Shown here: piece by piece, positions 26,741 to 36,140 of the stretch | Layout of the letters: each line of letters begins with the position of its first letter | How positions within the stretch are numbered: position 1 is the first letter of the stretch | NCBI RefSeq assembly: GCF_020539525.1 | Contig: NZ_JACDXX010000007.1 | Location: 124,001-188,000, forward strand | Reading direction: 5' to 3' | DNA length: 64,000 nt | DNA from: Pseudogemmobacter faecipullorum | GTDB lineage: Bacteria; Pseudomonadota; Alphaproteobacteria; Rhodobacterales; Rhodobacteraceae | Position numbers and translations under genes: made by a program | Notes under the pieces: generated by a model | Database searches by the model: none | Told to the model about the DNA's origin: nothing | The model's input: the letters and a program-made list of their open reading frames with translations, nothing else

Positions 26741-28408
26741 TCAGCCCCGTGGCGGGCGTTTCGGGCCTGGTTTGCCCGAGGGGCTGCGCGGCCTGTCGCT
26801 GCGGCTTTCGCTGCCGGGGCGGCTGCTGCGCGGTGCGGCACCAGGCTTTGCCCCGAAGCTGCGCCCGCCGGCTGCGCTCTCGCTGTCGCGGCCGCCTGCG
26901 GCGGGCCTGTCGCTGCCGGCAAAGCCCGGGCCACGCCGGGCCGGGGCTTTTGCGCCCGGAGCCTTGCTGGCCGGATCCGAACCGCGGGCGGCGGAAGCGA
27001 AGGTTTTATTCGCGCCGAAACTCTTGCCGCCGGCAAAGCCCTTTCCCGCGCCACGCTCGGCCTCGCGGCTGTCGCTGTCCCGGCCACGCGCGGCGGGGCG
27101 GGCGCTGGTCTCAGCTGCAAAGCCCGGGCTGCGGCGGGCCGGAGCCTTGCTGTCTGCGCTGGCAGGGCCGGAGGAGCGGCGACCATAGGAGGGGGCCTCA
27201 CCGCGCGAAGCGGCGGGGCTGCGGCCCCGCGAAGGCGCGCCAGTTTCGTTGTAGCTGCGCTCCGCCGAGGCGCTTTCGCCCATATAAGTATCGCCGCGCC
27301 CGGCGCGTTTGGCCGCGCCGCTATGGCTGACCCGGACCTTCGGGCCCGGGCGTGGCGTGGTGGCCTCGCTCCAGCTGCGCGACAGCGTGCGCAGGCCATC
27401 GCCTTCGCGGGCCGGGGCGCGGGAAGGGGTCCGGCTGCTGCCAGTACCAGTGCCAGTGCCAGTATTAGGGCTGCGGGCCGGACGTCTGGCCTCTGCGCCG
27501 CTCTCGCCAGCGGCCTCACGACGCGGGCGCGGCGCGGCGGATTTCGGGCCAGACGCGCCGCGCGGCGCAGCAGGGCGGGAGGGGGTGGCCTCGAGCGGCT
27601 CGGGCGCCACATCGCTCAGCTGCTCGCCGAGCTGGTCGCGCAACACCCGGGCCTTGACCTCTTCCACCTCACCCGGGCGCAGCTCGCCCAGACGGAACGG
27701 GCCATAGGAGACGCGGATCAGCCGGTTCACATAGAGGCCGATCTCATTCATCGCGCGGCGGATCTCGCGGTTTTTGCCCTCGCGCAGGCCCACGGTCAGC
27801 CAGGCATTGGCGCCCTGCTGGCGGTCAATCGTTACCTGCATCGGCTTGAATTTCTCGCCGTCGATGGTGATGCCCTCGCGCAGAATCTGCAGGCGCAGAT
27901 CATCGGCCGTGCCATTGACCCGGACGCGGTATTTGCGCAGCCAGCCGGTCGAGGGCAGCTCCAGCCGGCGCTTGAGCTCGCCATCATTGGTCAGCAGCAG
28001 CAGACCTTCGGAATTCAGGTCGAGCCGGCCAACCGACATCACCCGCGGCATATCTTCGGGCAGATGGTCAAAAACGGTGTCGCGGCCTTTTTCATCCGAG
28101 GCCGAGGTCACCAGGCCCTCGGGCTTATAGTAAAGCCACAGCCGCGCCGGTTCTTCGGCAGGCAGCGGGCGGCCCGAGACCACGATTCTGTCGCTGGCGG
28201 TCACATTCAGCGCCGGGCTGGTGATGATCTTGCCATTGACGCGGACTTCGCCGGTCTCGATCAGCCGCTCGGCATCGCGGCGCGAGGCAATGCCCCGGCG
28301 TGACAGTACTTTGGCGATGCGCTCGCCTTCATGAGCGGTGGTTTTGTTGCTGGCCGGGACAGCGGTCTTGCGGCTGTCGGCGGAAAACGGTTTGTCTTTC
28401 GGTGCCAT
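26741..28408 (-). CDS. rluB: Pseudouridine synthase RluB with a long disordered tail
   Basis: A 555-residue enzyme that should make pseudouridine in 23S rRNA helix 89 (RluB/RsuA family). The start ATG at 28408 has AAGGA upstream. Residues about 28-75 are an S4 RNA-binding domain (IAKVLSRRGIASRRDAERLI). The catalytic domain has GRLDLNSEGLLLLTNDG with Asp130, and EGKNREIRRAM. Residues about 275-555 form a low-complexity tail rich in Arg, Ser, Ala, Gly and Pro, including a Thr-Gly dipeptide repeat. Such tails occur in alphaproteobacterial RluB but this one is long; E. coli RluB has 291 residues. Confidence 0.93.
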   Translation of the reverse strand: MAPKDKPFSADSRKTAVPASNKTTAHEGERIAKVLSRRGIASRRDAERLIETGEVRVNGKIITSPALNVTASDRIVVSGRPLPAEEPARLWLYYKPEGLVTSASDEKGRDTVFDHLPEDMPRVMSVGRLDLNSEGLLLLTNDGELKRRLELPSTGWLRKYRVRVNGTADDLRLQILREGITIDGEKFKPMQVTIDRQQGANAWLTVGLREGKNREIRRAMNEIGLYVNRLIRVSYGPFRLGELRPGEVEEVKARVLRDQLGEQLSDVAPEPLEATPSRPAAPRGASGPKSAAPRPRREAAGESGAEARRPARSPNTGTGTGTGSSRTPSRAPAREGDGLRTLSRSWSEATTPRPGPKVRVSHSGAAKRAGRGDTYMGESASAERSYNETGAPSRGRSPAASRGEAPSYGRRSSGPASADSKAPARRSPGFAAETSARPAARGRDSDSREAERGAGKGFAGGKSFGANKTFASAARGSDPASKAPGAKAPARRGPGFAGSDRPAAGGRDSESAAGGRSFGAKPGAAPRSSRPGSESRSDRPRSPSGKPGPKRPPRG

Positions 28409-28496
28409 GGTATTGATCCTTGGCACGGGGTGGCCAACCCCGGGGGCGCCTCTGCCTCCGGATCGGATATAATATTTCACGGCTGATGAAAGGGCA

Positions 28497-28970
28497 ATGC
28501 GGGTGGTTTTCCGCTCTTACATGGATCTGGCGCTGGAAGAGGCGCAAATGGCCGCAGCCCGGGGCGAGGTTCCGGTTGGTGCGGTGCTGGTCTCGCCCGG
28601 GGGCGAGGTGCTGGCGCGTGCCGGAAACCGCACCCGCGAGTTTTCTGACCCCAGCGCCCATGCCGAGATGCTGGTGATCCGCGCCGCCTGCGCCGCGCTG
28701 AAATCCGAGCGCCTGCCGGGCCATGTGCTTTATGTCACGCTGGAACCCTGCCCGATGTGCGCGGCGGTGATCGGTGCGGCCCGGATCGCGCGGCTGGTCT
28801 ATGGCGCGGATGATCCGAAATCCGGCGGAGTCTCGGTCGGGCCGCGCCTGTTCAGCCACAGCCAGTGCCATCACCGCCCGGAGGTCATCGACGGGGTGGG
28901 CGAGCGCGAGGCCTCGGCGCTGCTGACGCGGTTTTTTGCCGCGCGCCGTGAGCCGCGCGAGGGATTCTGA
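28497..28970 (+). CDS. tadA: tRNA-specific adenosine deaminase TadA
   Basis: A 157-residue zinc deaminase converting A34 to inosine in tRNA-Arg(ACG). The active-site motif HAE (His55, Glu57) and the PCPMC pair (Cys85, Cys88) are intact, and GADDPKSGG is typical of the family. The ATG at 28497 has AAAGGG upstream. It is divergent from rluB with an 88-base shared promoter region. Confidence 0.95.
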   Translation: MRVVFRSYMDLALEEAQMAAARGEVPVGAVLVSPGGEVLARAGNRTREFSDPSAHAEMLVIRAACAALKSERLPGHVLYVTLEPCPMCAAVIGAARIARLVYGADDPKSGGVSVGPRLFSHSQCHHRPEVIDGVGEREASALLTRFFAARREPREGF

Positions 28971-28993
28971 AACGCCCCCTGCCTGCCCCCTCC

Positions 28994-29035
28994 CTGCCTG
29001 CCCCGGGTCCGAAAGGATCAGTCCGGGGCAGGCAG
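28994..29035. terminator. Hairpin between convergent tadA and the hydrolase gene
   Basis: A perfect 13-bp inverted repeat (28994-29006 with 29023-29035) around a 16-base loop that contains its own TCC/GGA pairing. It lies between two convergent genes, with short CTGCCCCC direct repeats around it. It lacks a T tract and may act as a mutual barrier. Confidence 0.55.
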
Positions 29036-29057
29036 CGGGGGCAGGCGGGGGCAGCGC

Positions 29058-29753
29058 TCAGAGTTCGATCACCTGCAGCACTTCCGGCTCGATCACCTCG
29101 ACGCCCGGCTGCAGCCCGGCGCGCAGGGCATCGGCATTCTGCGCCAGCAGCGGGAAGGTTTTGTAATGGCAGGGAATAATGGTGCGGAAGTTGAAATATT
29201 TCCGCGCCGCCCAGGCCGCGCGCGCCATATCCATGGTGTAATGCCCCCCGGCGGAGAGAATGCCGATACCCGGCTGATGCAGCTCTCCCATCCAGGCCAT
29301 ATCGGCCATGATATCGGTATCGCCCGAGACATAGATCACCTGGCCCTCGCCCGCGATCATAAAGCCCGCCGCCGAACCGGCGGGCAGCAGCCCCTTATCG
29401 CCAAAGTCGATCGAGGCCGAATGGCTGGCATTGACCATGGTCACCTTTGCACCGCCGCAGCTGATGGTGCCACCTTTGCCAAAGCCGATCACCTCGGCGC
29501 CCTGGCCCTGCAAAAACACCGAAGCTTCATGAATGCAGGCAACCGGCACCGAAAGCTCCTGCGACAGCGCCGCCGCATCTGCGGCATGATCGCCATGGGC
29601 ATGGGTCAGCAGAATATGGGTCGCGCCTTTGATGGCTTCGGCGCGGCGCGCGGCGGGAAAGACCGGATTGCCGGTGAGCCAGGGGTCGATCAGCAGGACA
29701 GCGTCTTCAATCTCAATCCGAAACCCGGAATGGCCCAACCAGATGATTTTCAT
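29058..29753 (-). CDS. Metal-dependent hydrolase, metallo-beta-lactamase fold (UPF0173)
   Basis: A 231-residue hydrolase. The ATG at 29753 has GCAGGAGAG upstream. The fold signature THAHGDHAAD (His51, His53, Asp55, His56), SHSAS, SGDTDIM and the late His in PCHYKTFP make up the two-metal site. It resembles the UPF0173 group related to UlaG lactonases. The substrate is unknown. Confidence 0.88.
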   Translation of the reverse strand: MKIIWLGHSGFRIEIEDAVLLIDPWLTGNPVFPAARRAEAIKGATHILLTHAHGDHAADAAALSQELSVPVACIHEASVFLQGQGAEVIGFGKGGTISCGGAKVTMVNASHSASIDFGDKGLLPAGSAAGFMIAGEGQVIYVSGDTDIMADMAWMGELHQPGIGILSAGGHYTMDMARAAWAARKYFNFRTIIPCHYKTFPLLAQNADALRAGLQPGVEVIEPEVLQVIEL

Positions 29754-29928
29754 CACGCTCTCCTGCAACATAATTCTAAGAGGGGCGGAGAATAACCGCG
29801 CTTTGTTACAGGAATCCAGGTGTTTTTCCTGCGGGACTGCTGTCCTGACCCCGGCTGGCGCCAGGCCTGGCCTTGCGCCCCGGGACGGTGGAAGCTAAAC
29901 GAAGCCAAAGCTTTCAGAGGGTCTGCCC

Positions 29929-30216
29929 ATGTCGATTGACATCGATACCGCGCGGAAAGTGGCGAAACTCGCCCGTATCCGCGTCGAGGAGGAAGCGCTG
30001 CCGGCGCTTGCACGTGAACTGTCTGGCATCCTGACCTTTATGGAGCAGCTGAACGAGGTTGACGTTGACGGAATCGAGCCGATGGTCTCGGTCACGCCAA
30101 TGCGCCTCAAGCGGCGTCAGGATGTTGTGACCGATGGCAATCTTCAGGCTGAAGTCCTGAAAAACGCCCCCGAAGCCCGCGAAGGCTTCTTTGCCGTGCC
30201 GAAGGTGGTGGAATGA
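29929..30216 (+). CDS. gatC: Glutamyl/aspartyl-tRNA amidotransferase subunit C
   Basis: The 95-residue GatC subunit, which wraps around GatA and stabilises GatCAB. It has the family pattern [12 protein letters not shown] near the start and [12 protein letters not shown] in the middle. Its stop overlaps the gatA start (ATGA). GatCAB makes Gln-tRNA and/or Asn-tRNA by transamidation; gatB is not in the window next to it. Confidence 0.96.
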   Translation: MSIDIDTARKVAKLARIRVEEEALPALARELSGILTFMEQLNEVDVDGIEPMVSVTPMRLKRRQDVVTDGNLQAEVLKNAPEAREGFFAVPKVVE

Positions 30217-31691
30217 GCGCGAATACCTGGACGATCGAAAAAGCCCGCGACGCTTTGCGCAAGGGCGAGATTTCTGCCGTCGATCTGACCATGTCCTGCC
30301 TCACCGCGATGGATGCGGGGGAGGCTCTGGGCGCCTTTGTCCATAAAACCCCGGAAATCGCGCTGGAACAGGCGCGGGCGGCGGATGCAAGGCTGAAACA
30401 GGGGGATGCGCCCTCGCTCTGCGGTATTCCTCTGGGGATCAAAGACCTGTTCTGCACCAAAGGTGTCGGCTCGCAGGCGGCTTCGGGCATTCTGAAGGGC
30501 TTTAAGCCTGAATATGAATCCACCGTGACCTCGAAGCTGTTCGCCGATGGCGCGGTCATGCTGGGCAAGCTGAATATGGATGAGTTCGCGATGGGCTCCT
30601 CCAATGAAAGCTCGGTCTATGGCCCGGCGGTGAACCCCTGGAAGATCGATGAGCGCAAGCTGACCCCGGGCGGCTCTTCGGGTGGCTCGGCGGCGGCGGT
30701 GGCAGGCGATCTCTGCATCGCGGCGACCGGCACCGATACCGGCGGCTCGATCCGCCAGCCCGCCGCCTTCACCGGCATTGTCGGCATCAAGCCGACCTAT
30801 GGCCGCGTGTCGCGCTGGGGCATTATCGCCTATGCTTCCTCGCTCGATCAGGCTGGTCCGATGACCAAGACCGTGGGCGATGCGGCGATCTTCCTGCAGT
30901 CGATGGCCGGGCATGACCCGAAAGATTCGACCAGCGCCGATATCGCAGTGCCGGATTTTGAGGCGGCTCTGACCGGCGATATCCGTGGCAAGGTCATTGG
31001 TATTCCGAAAGAATACCGGCTCGACGGGCTGAATGAAGAGGTTTCGGCGCTCTGGGACAAAGGCATTGAGATGCTGCGCGCCGCCGGGGCTGAGATTCGC
31101 GAAATCAGCCTGCCGCACAGCAAATATGCTCTGCCGGCCTATTATGTGATCGCGCCCGCCGAGGCCTCGTCGAACCTCGCCCGCTATGACGGGGTGCGCT
31201 ATGGTCACCGCGCCAAACTCGGGCCGGGCGATGGCATTACCGAGATGTATGAGAAGACCCGCGCCGAGGGCTTTGGCCCGGAAGTGCAGCGCCGGATCAT
31301 GCTCGGCACCTATGTGCTCTCGGCGGGCTTCTATGACGCCTATTACAACCGGGCCCGTAAAGTGCGCGCGCTGATCAAGCGTGATTTTGAACTGGCCTTT
31401 GAGGCGGGGGTTGATGCGATCCTTGCCCCGACCACGCCTTCGGCGGCCTTTGGTCTGGGCGAGCAGGGCTCGGCCGATCCGGTGGAAATGTATCTCAATG
31501 ACGTTTTCACCGTGACGCTGAACCTCGCCGGTCTGCCCGGGGTTCAGGTGCCGGTGGCGCTGAACCGCGACGGCCTGCCGATGGGGCTGCAGCTGATCGG
31601 TCGTCCCTGGGATGAGGCCGGGCTTCTCAATCACGCCTATGTGCTGGAGCAGGCGGCAGGATTTGTAGCCAAGCCGCAAAAATGGTGGTAA
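30213..31691 (+). CDS. gatA: Glutamyl/aspartyl-tRNA amidotransferase subunit A
   Basis: The 492-residue amidase subunit that releases ammonia from glutamine for transamidation. The Ser-cisSer-Lys triad is visible: Lys in [14 protein letters not shown], the [13 protein letters not shown] glycine-serine loop, and the nucleophile region [14 protein letters not shown]. Length is normal. Downstream a 7-bp hairpin (GCCAGCG with CGCTGGC, 31694-31713) and an 8-bp hairpin (CCGGGCAG with CTGCCCGG, 31729-31756) may end the transcript. Confidence 0.97.
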   Translation: MSANTWTIEKARDALRKGEISAVDLTMSCLTAMDAGEALGAFVHKTPEIALEQARAADARLKQGDAPSLCGIPLGIKDLFCTKGVGSQAASGILKGFKPEYESTVTSKLFADGAVMLGKLNMDEFAMGSSNESSVYGPAVNPWKIDERKLTPGGSSGGSAAAVAGDLCIAATGTDTGGSIRQPAAFTGIVGIKPTYGRVSRWGIIAYASSLDQAGPMTKTVGDAAIFLQSMAGHDPKDSTSADIAVPDFEAALTGDIRGKVIGIPKEYRLDGLNEEVSALWDKGIEMLRAAGAEIREISLPHSKYALPAYYVIAPAEASSNLARYDGVRYGHRAKLGPGDGITEMYEKTRAEGFGPEVQRRIMLGTYVLSAGFYDAYYNRARKVRALIKRDFELAFEAGVDAILAPTTPSAAFGLGEQGSADPVEMYLNDVFTVTLNLAGLPGVQVPVALNRDGLPMGLQLIGRPWDEAGLLNHAYVLEQAAGFVAKPQKWW

Positions 31692-31803
31692 TCGCCAGCG
31701 AAATGTCGCTGGCCTGAGCGGGCTGAGACCGGGCAGGGATTCGTCTCTCTGCCCGGGATGATCAGCTCCGGGGGCCTTGCCTGTTCTCTGATGAGGCCCC
31801 CGA

Positions 31804-32547
31804 ATGACTGCCCGCCCGCTGAGCCTGCTGAGCCTTTGTGCCTTCGTTGCTGCATGTGCGCCCTCGGTCCCGGATTCCGGGGCGGGCGTCGGCTTCCAGG
31901 ATTATAATTCCTATATCCGTAACAGCTATTCCGGCAGCAGCCCGGCGGGCGTCAGCGCCGCCCCCGCAGCCGCAGCCCCGACCGGCTTTGACCCGGCAGC
32001 CGCAGCGGCGGCCATTGACCGCGCCGAAGGCGTTTCTGCCCCGCTCACCACCCCGCCGATGGCCGCGCCGATGGCTGGCCTGCCGCCTGCGAATACCGGC
32101 ATCCGTCCGCGCGGCGATGCTCCGGCTGGGATTAAGGTTGAGAATGGCGAAGTGATCCATTCCAATCCGGGGATCTCGGATGAGAATGACTTTAACGCCG
32201 TTGCATCCCGCGAAACCATTGAGTCGGATGCGCAGCGTATTGCCCGCAACCGGTCGGAATATGTCGTGGTCCAGCCCGGGGCGATCCCGGTGCGTCAGGG
32301 CGAAAGCGGCCCGAATATCGTGCAGTTCGCCCTTGCCACCACCCATGCGCCGGGCGTGCAGATGTATAAACGTGGTCGCGCCAGGGATGCGACGGCGGCC
32401 TGCGCCCGCTATGCCTCGCCCGATCTGGCGCAGCAGGATTTCCTCGCACGCGGCGGCCCGGATAAGGACCGTAACGGCCTTGATCCCGATGGTGACGGCT
32501 TCGCCTGTGGCTGGGATCCGCGCCCGTTCCGCACCGCGCTGCAGTAA
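31804..32547 (+). CDS. Lipoprotein with excalibur-like calcium-binding motif
   Basis: A 247-residue predicted lipoprotein: signal peptide with lipobox FVAAC, then an Ala/Pro-rich low-complexity linker (about 45-100). The C-terminal domain contains ACARYASPDLAQQDF and ends with DPDGDGFACGWDP, the DxDxDGxxC form of an excalibur calcium-binding motif. Likely envelope attached. The AmpD-like amidase gene begins 9 bases later, so the two may act together at the cell wall. Confidence 0.78.
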   Translation: MTARPLSLLSLCAFVAACAPSVPDSGAGVGFQDYNSYIRNSYSGSSPAGVSAAPAAAAPTGFDPAAAAAAIDRAEGVSAPLTTPPMAAPMAGLPPANTGIRPRGDAPAGIKVENGEVIHSNPGISDENDFNAVASRETIESDAQRIARNRSEYVVVQPGAIPVRQGESGPNIVQFALATTHAPGVQMYKRGRARDATAACARYASPDLAQQDFLARGGPDKDRNGLDPDGDGFACGWDPRPFRTALQ

Positions 32548-32556
32548 GGCGTCCCG

Positions 32557-33234
32557 GTGACGGGCTTTCTTTCGCCGAATTTCACCGCGCGGCGCGGCGG
32601 GCACCGCCCCTCGCTGATCGTGATCCATTATACCGCCATGCAAAGCTGCGAGGCGGCCCGGGCCCGGCTTTGCGATCCGCTGGCCGAGGTTTCGGCGCAT
32701 TGGCTGATTTCTGAACAGGGCGCGGCCGAGGCTCTGGTTGATGAGGCGCAGCGCGCCTGGCATGCGGGCCAGTCCTTCTGGCGGGGCCGCGATGATATCA
32801 ACAGCCATTCGATCGGCATTGAGCTGGCAAATAATGCCCGCGCCCCTTTCCCCGAGCCGCAGATGGCGGCGCTGGAACAGCTGCTGGGCGGGATTATGAC
32901 GCGCTGGAACATCGCTCCGGCGGGGGTTCTGGCGCATTCCGATATTGCTCCGGGGCGCAAAATTGATCCCGGTCTGCATTTCGACTGGCAGCGGCTGGAG
33001 CGTCAGGGCCTGGCCCTTGCCCGCCCCATTCCGGTTGCGCCTGAACCCGGCGATGATTTTCGCCGCCTTGCCTGCCGGATCGGCTATGCGCCCGGGGCCG
33101 GTGACGGTGATCTTCTGCAGGCCTTCCGGCTGCGCTGGCGTCAGAGTGCCACCGGCCCGCTTGCGCCGGCCGATCTCGCGCTTGCCGCGGCCCTGGCACG
33201 ATTTGACGTTGACGTGGCAGGGGCAGGGGCCTAA
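32557..33234 (+). CDS. N-acetylmuramoyl-L-alanine amidase, AmpD-like
   Basis: A 225-residue Amidase_2 (zinc) enzyme. The start is GTG at 32557 with AAGG eight bases upstream. Zinc ligands are His in LIVIHYTAM, His in LAHSDIAPG and Asp in RKIDPG. There is no signal peptide, so it fits AmpD-type recycling of anhydro-muropeptides in the cytoplasm. A C-terminal helical segment (about 160-220) looks like a peptidoglycan-binding module. The gene ends only about 10 bases before rnpB. Confidence 0.88.
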   Translation: MTGFLSPNFTARRGGHRPSLIVIHYTAMQSCEAARARLCDPLAEVSAHWLISEQGAAEALVDEAQRAWHAGQSFWRGRDDINSHSIGIELANNARAPFPEPQMAALEQLLGGIMTRWNIAPAGVLAHSDIAPGRKIDPGLHFDWQRLERQGLALARPIPVAPEPGDDFRRLACRIGYAPGAGDGDLLQAFRLRWRQSATGPLAPADLALAAALARFDVDVAGAGA

Positions 33235-33243
33235 GTCCCGCCT

Positions 33244-33645
33244 CGCGCGGATGGCCGGATGACCGCGGCGGGTGTTAAGCCTGTCGAGGAAAGTCCGGAC
33301 TCCATGAAGAAAGGGCGCCGGGTAACTCCCGGCCGGGGTAACCCGAGGGAAAGCGCAACAGAGAAGAGACCGCCTGCAATTTTGCAGGTAAGGGTGAAAC
33401 GGTGGAGTAAGAGACCACCGCGGTCCTGGTAACAGGAATGGCAAGGCAAGCCCCGCCCGGAGCAATGCCGAATAGGGACCTCGCGCGGGGCATGATCGGA
33501 TCCGTCCGATATCGCCGCAGGGAGCTTCAGCCCGAGAGGTCCGGGTTGGCAGCCAGATCCCCCCGGTAACGGTGGGACCAGAGGAATGGTCATCTATGGG
33601 ACGTCAGTCCCGGGACAGAATCCGGCTTACAGGCCATCCGCGCAA
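33244..33645 (+). ncRNA. rnpB: RNase P RNA (bacterial class A)
   Basis: About 400 bases with the two diagnostic conserved regions: GAGGAAAGTCCGGACTCC near 33285 and GGGACAGAATCCGGCTTAC near 33612. The ends pair to form P1 (GCGCGGATGG at 33245-33254 with CCATCCGCGC at 33634-33643). It catalyses 5' maturation of tRNA. The upstream amidase gene stops about 10 bases before it, so the rnpB promoter must lie inside that gene, or it is processed from a longer transcript. Exact ends are approximate. Confidence 0.97.
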
Positions 33646-33670
33646 TTAAGACTTTCGGGGTCTGAAAAAA

Positions 33671-33718
33671 GGGGGCGCTGCCCCCGGGGCGCCATGGCGC
33701 CTCTCCCCCGGGATATTT
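33671..33718 (+). repeat. REP-like palindromic element, copy A
   Basis: GGGGGCGCTGCCCCC hairpin, then GGCGCCATGGCGCC hairpin, then CTCTCCCCCGGGATATTT. It lies between the convergent rnpB and TusA-like genes. The same module, in reverse orientation, is at 37595-37650. Confidence 0.7.
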
Positions 33719-33732
33719 AGGGACAGATGAAA

Positions 33733-33969
33733 TCAGAGCCCGCGGCGCAACAGGTGACGGGTGACGCTGCCTGAGGTGGTGGCGCCCAGATAGGCATGGC
33801 CGGACTGGGCGCAGAAATGCGGAAGATCAATCTGCGCCATGGCATCGGTGGTGCGGATGGCCAGCACCTCGCCGGGGCGCAGGGCCAGCAGCTTTTTGCG
33901 CGCGCGCAGCACCGGCAGCGGGCAAAGGAGCCCTTCGGCATCAATCTCAAGGGTGATTTCCGGTTCCAT
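33733..33969 (-). CDS. TusA-like sulfurtransferase
   Basis: A 78-residue SirA/TusA-fold protein. The N-terminal CPxP-type motif LLCPLPVLRARK contains the sulfur-carrying Cys16. Such proteins relay persulfide sulfur for tRNA thiolation, molybdenum cofactor or other paths; the exact partner cannot be told. Convergent with rnpB. Confidence 0.88.
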   Translation of the reverse strand: MEPEITLEIDAEGLLCPLPVLRARKKLLALRPGEVLAIRTTDAMAQIDLPHFCAQSGHAYLGATTSGSVTRHLLRRGL

Positions 33970-34070
33970 GCCGGGGTGATAGCCGGTTGCGGCGATTTGT
34001 GACAGAGCTATCCCGGCAATGTGAGTGCCCGGGAGATGACGCGCGCCGCCCGAGCGGCTAGAAGCGGCAT

Positions 34071-34826
34071 ATGTTTGGCATTGATCTCTTCGACGCAGGG
34101 CTTGGACCTGCCAGCCTCGTCGCCCTGGTGGCGGGTATCCTGTCCTTTCTGTCGCCCTGCGTTCTGCCGGTGGTGCCGCCCTATCTGGCCTATATGAGCG
34201 GGATCTCGATGGGCGAGATGCGCGAGGGCAAGGCGTGGCGCCGCGTATTGCTGCCGGCTTTGTTCTTCGTGCTGGGCCTGTCGGTCATTTTCCTGCTGCT
34301 GGGCTTCACCGCCTCGGCCTTCGGGGCGTTTTTCCTGCAAAATCAGGTGCTGTTCGCGCAGATCGCCGGGGGGGTGATCATTGTTTTCGGCCTGCATTTT
34401 CTGGGCCTGTTCCGCATTCCGATGCTCGACCGCGATATCAGGGTGGATGCCGGGGATCAGGGCGGATCGGCCTTTGGCGCTTTCGTGCTTGGCCTGGCCT
34501 TTGCCGCAGGCTGGACGCCCTGTATCGGGCCGCAGCTTGGCACCATTCTCAGCCTTGCCGCCCAGGAGGGGTCAGTCTCACGCGGTACCTTCCTGCTCGG
34601 CATCTATGCCGTGGGGCTTGGACTGCCGTTCCTGCTCTCGGCTCTGTTCATCACCCGGGCGATTTCGGTGATGAACCGGCTTAAACGCCATATGAAATGG
34701 ATCGAGCGCGCCATGGGCGGGCTGCTGCTGATCGTGGGCGTGATGATGCTGACCGGCGCTTTCACCGATTTCAGCTGGTGGCTGGTAGAGATCTTTACCG
34801 CACTTGGCATCCCGCTGCCGGGTTAA
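34071..34826 (+). CDS. ccdA: Cytochrome c biogenesis protein CcdA
   Basis: A 251-residue membrane protein with six predicted helices that carries reducing equivalents from thioredoxin to the periplasm for cytochrome c maturation. The two redox cysteines lie in FLSPCVLPVVPP (Cys30) and GWTPCIGP. Length is typical. No thioredoxin-like partner lies beside it. Confidence 0.94.
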   Translation: MFGIDLFDAGLGPASLVALVAGILSFLSPCVLPVVPPYLAYMSGISMGEMREGKAWRRVLLPALFFVLGLSVIFLLLGFTASAFGAFFLQNQVLFAQIAGGVIIVFGLHFLGLFRIPMLDRDIRVDAGDQGGSAFGAFVLGLAFAAGWTPCIGPQLGTILSLAAQEGSVSRGTFLLGIYAVGLGLPFLLSALFITRAISVMNRLKRHMKWIERAMGGLLLIVGVMMLTGAFTDFSWWLVEIFTALGIPLPG

Positions 34827-34883
34827 TCCCTTATTTCTGCCGGAATTTCCGCTAGACTGGCCCGCGGCAATGCGGGGAATCTG

Positions 34884-36140
34884 GTGTCAGCAGGCGAGGC
34901 AATGGCGGCGGAAGGGATAGAGGGCGGTCAGCGGATCCGCCGTCGCCGGGTGTTCTATCTTCCGGGTTATGATCCCTTTCATCCACGCCGCTACCGCGAG
35001 CTTTACCGCAAGGAAGGCGCCGAACAGGCCCGGCTTTGCGGCTATGAGATCGCGCTGCGACCCTCGCCGAAAGATGACCGTTATGGCTGGCAGGTTACGG
35101 CCAGCATTGAGGGGGCGGTCTGCGAAAGCTGGATCGAGGTGCTGGTCTGGTCGGATATCGTCAAAGCCAGCATGTCCGACAGCATTGCTGCGACCTATGC
35201 GCAGCTGCTGCGCACCGCCTGGATCTATCTCAGCACCGGCGCTTTGTGGCGGCTGACCCGGCTGCGCAAGGGGCCGACCATTGCCGCGCTCTATCCGGTG
35301 CTGTTTTTGCTGTTGCAGCTGCTGCTCGCGCTGGCGCTGGCGGCAGGGGCGGGGATGGTGCTGGGCAGTCTTCTGCACCGGCTGGCGGGGCTGCTCGCCG
35401 CGCCGCTGGTGCTCTGGCTGGTGCTGCGCTGGTTTCGCGCCAAGGATAACAGGGTCTTTGCCTGGTATCTGATGCATGATTACGCCTGGTCGGCGCAGCA
35501 TTACGGCGCCTATCCCAGGGCGCTGGAAGCGCGGCTCGCGGCGTTTTGCGCCCGCATTCGCGCCGCTCTCGAAGAGGCGGATCCCGCCGATGAGGTGCTG
35601 GTGGTGGGCCATTCCTCGGGGGCCTATCTCGGGGTCTCGGTTCTGGCCGATCTTTTGCGCGAGTGCCCTGCCAGGCCGGGGCGGGAGCTGTCTTTTCTCT
35701 CGCTGGGTCAGGTGGTGCCGATGGTCTCATATCTGCCGAAGGCGCAGCGGCTGCGCGCGGATCTGCAGTTTCTCGCATCCTCACAGGACCTGACCTGGAT
35801 CGATGTCAGCGCCCCGGGCGATGGCTGTTCCTTCGCGCTTTGTGACCCGGTTTCGGTCTCGGTGCCTGTGCCAGAGGGCAGGCGCTGGCCGCTGGTGCTT
35901 TCCGCGGCTTTCACCCGGACGCTGAGCCCGGCGCGCTGGCAGGCTTTGCGCTGGCGCTGGTTCCGGCTGCATTTCCAGTATCTCTGCGCCTTTGATCAGC
36001 TGCCGGGCAGGGTGGATGATTATGATTATTTCCGCATCACTGCCGGGCCTTTGAGCCTTGCGGCCCGGCTCGGGGCGCGCCAGCCCTCGCGCAGCCGCAA
36101 GGAGGCTTTGCTGAACCGCTATCAGGATCTGGCACCATGA
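34884..36140 (+). CDS. Membrane-anchored alpha/beta hydrolase-like protein
   Basis: A 418-residue protein I cannot assign to a named family. The start is GTG at 34884 (GGGGA upstream) or ATG at 34902. The N-terminal part contains RRVFYLPGYDPFHPRRYREL; two hydrophobic helices lie at about 135-182; then a serine-hydrolase elbow GHSSGAYLG with Ser244 follows. The segment after it (LSLGQVVPMVSYLP, and GDGCSFALCDP) is well formed but unfamiliar. The stop overlaps the ATG of a cytochrome P450 gene (ATGA), suggesting a joint pathway, perhaps on lipids. Confidence 0.7.
   Translation: MSAGEAMAAEGIEGGQRIRRRRVFYLPGYDPFHPRRYRELYRKEGAEQARLCGYEIALRPSPKDDRYGWQVTASIEGAVCESWIEVLVWSDIVKASMSDSIAATYAQLLRTAWIYLSTGALWRLTRLRKGPTIAALYPVLFLLLQLLLALALAAGAGMVLGSLLHRLAGLLAAPLVLWLVLRWFRAKDNRVFAWYLMHDYAWSAQHYGAYPRALEARLAAFCARIRAALEEADPADEVLVVGHSSGAYLGVSVLADLLRECPARPGRELSFLSLGQVVPMVSYLPKAQRLRADLQFLASSQDLTWIDVSAPGDGCSFALCDPVSVSVPVPEGRRWPLVLSAAFTRTLSPARWQALRWRWFRLHFQYLCAFDQLPGRVDDYDYFRITAGPLSLAARLGARQPSRSRKEALLNRYQDLAP

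Noticed and set aside
28461-28473. TATAAT promoter for tadA
   Set aside because: The -10 hexamer is perfect, but no acceptable -35 lies 16-18 bases upstream, and it is only 24 bases from the start codon.
31762-33465. A 567-codon minus frame crossing the lipoprotein, amidase and rnpB
   Set aside because: It runs through the RNase P RNA and two well-supported plus-strand genes.
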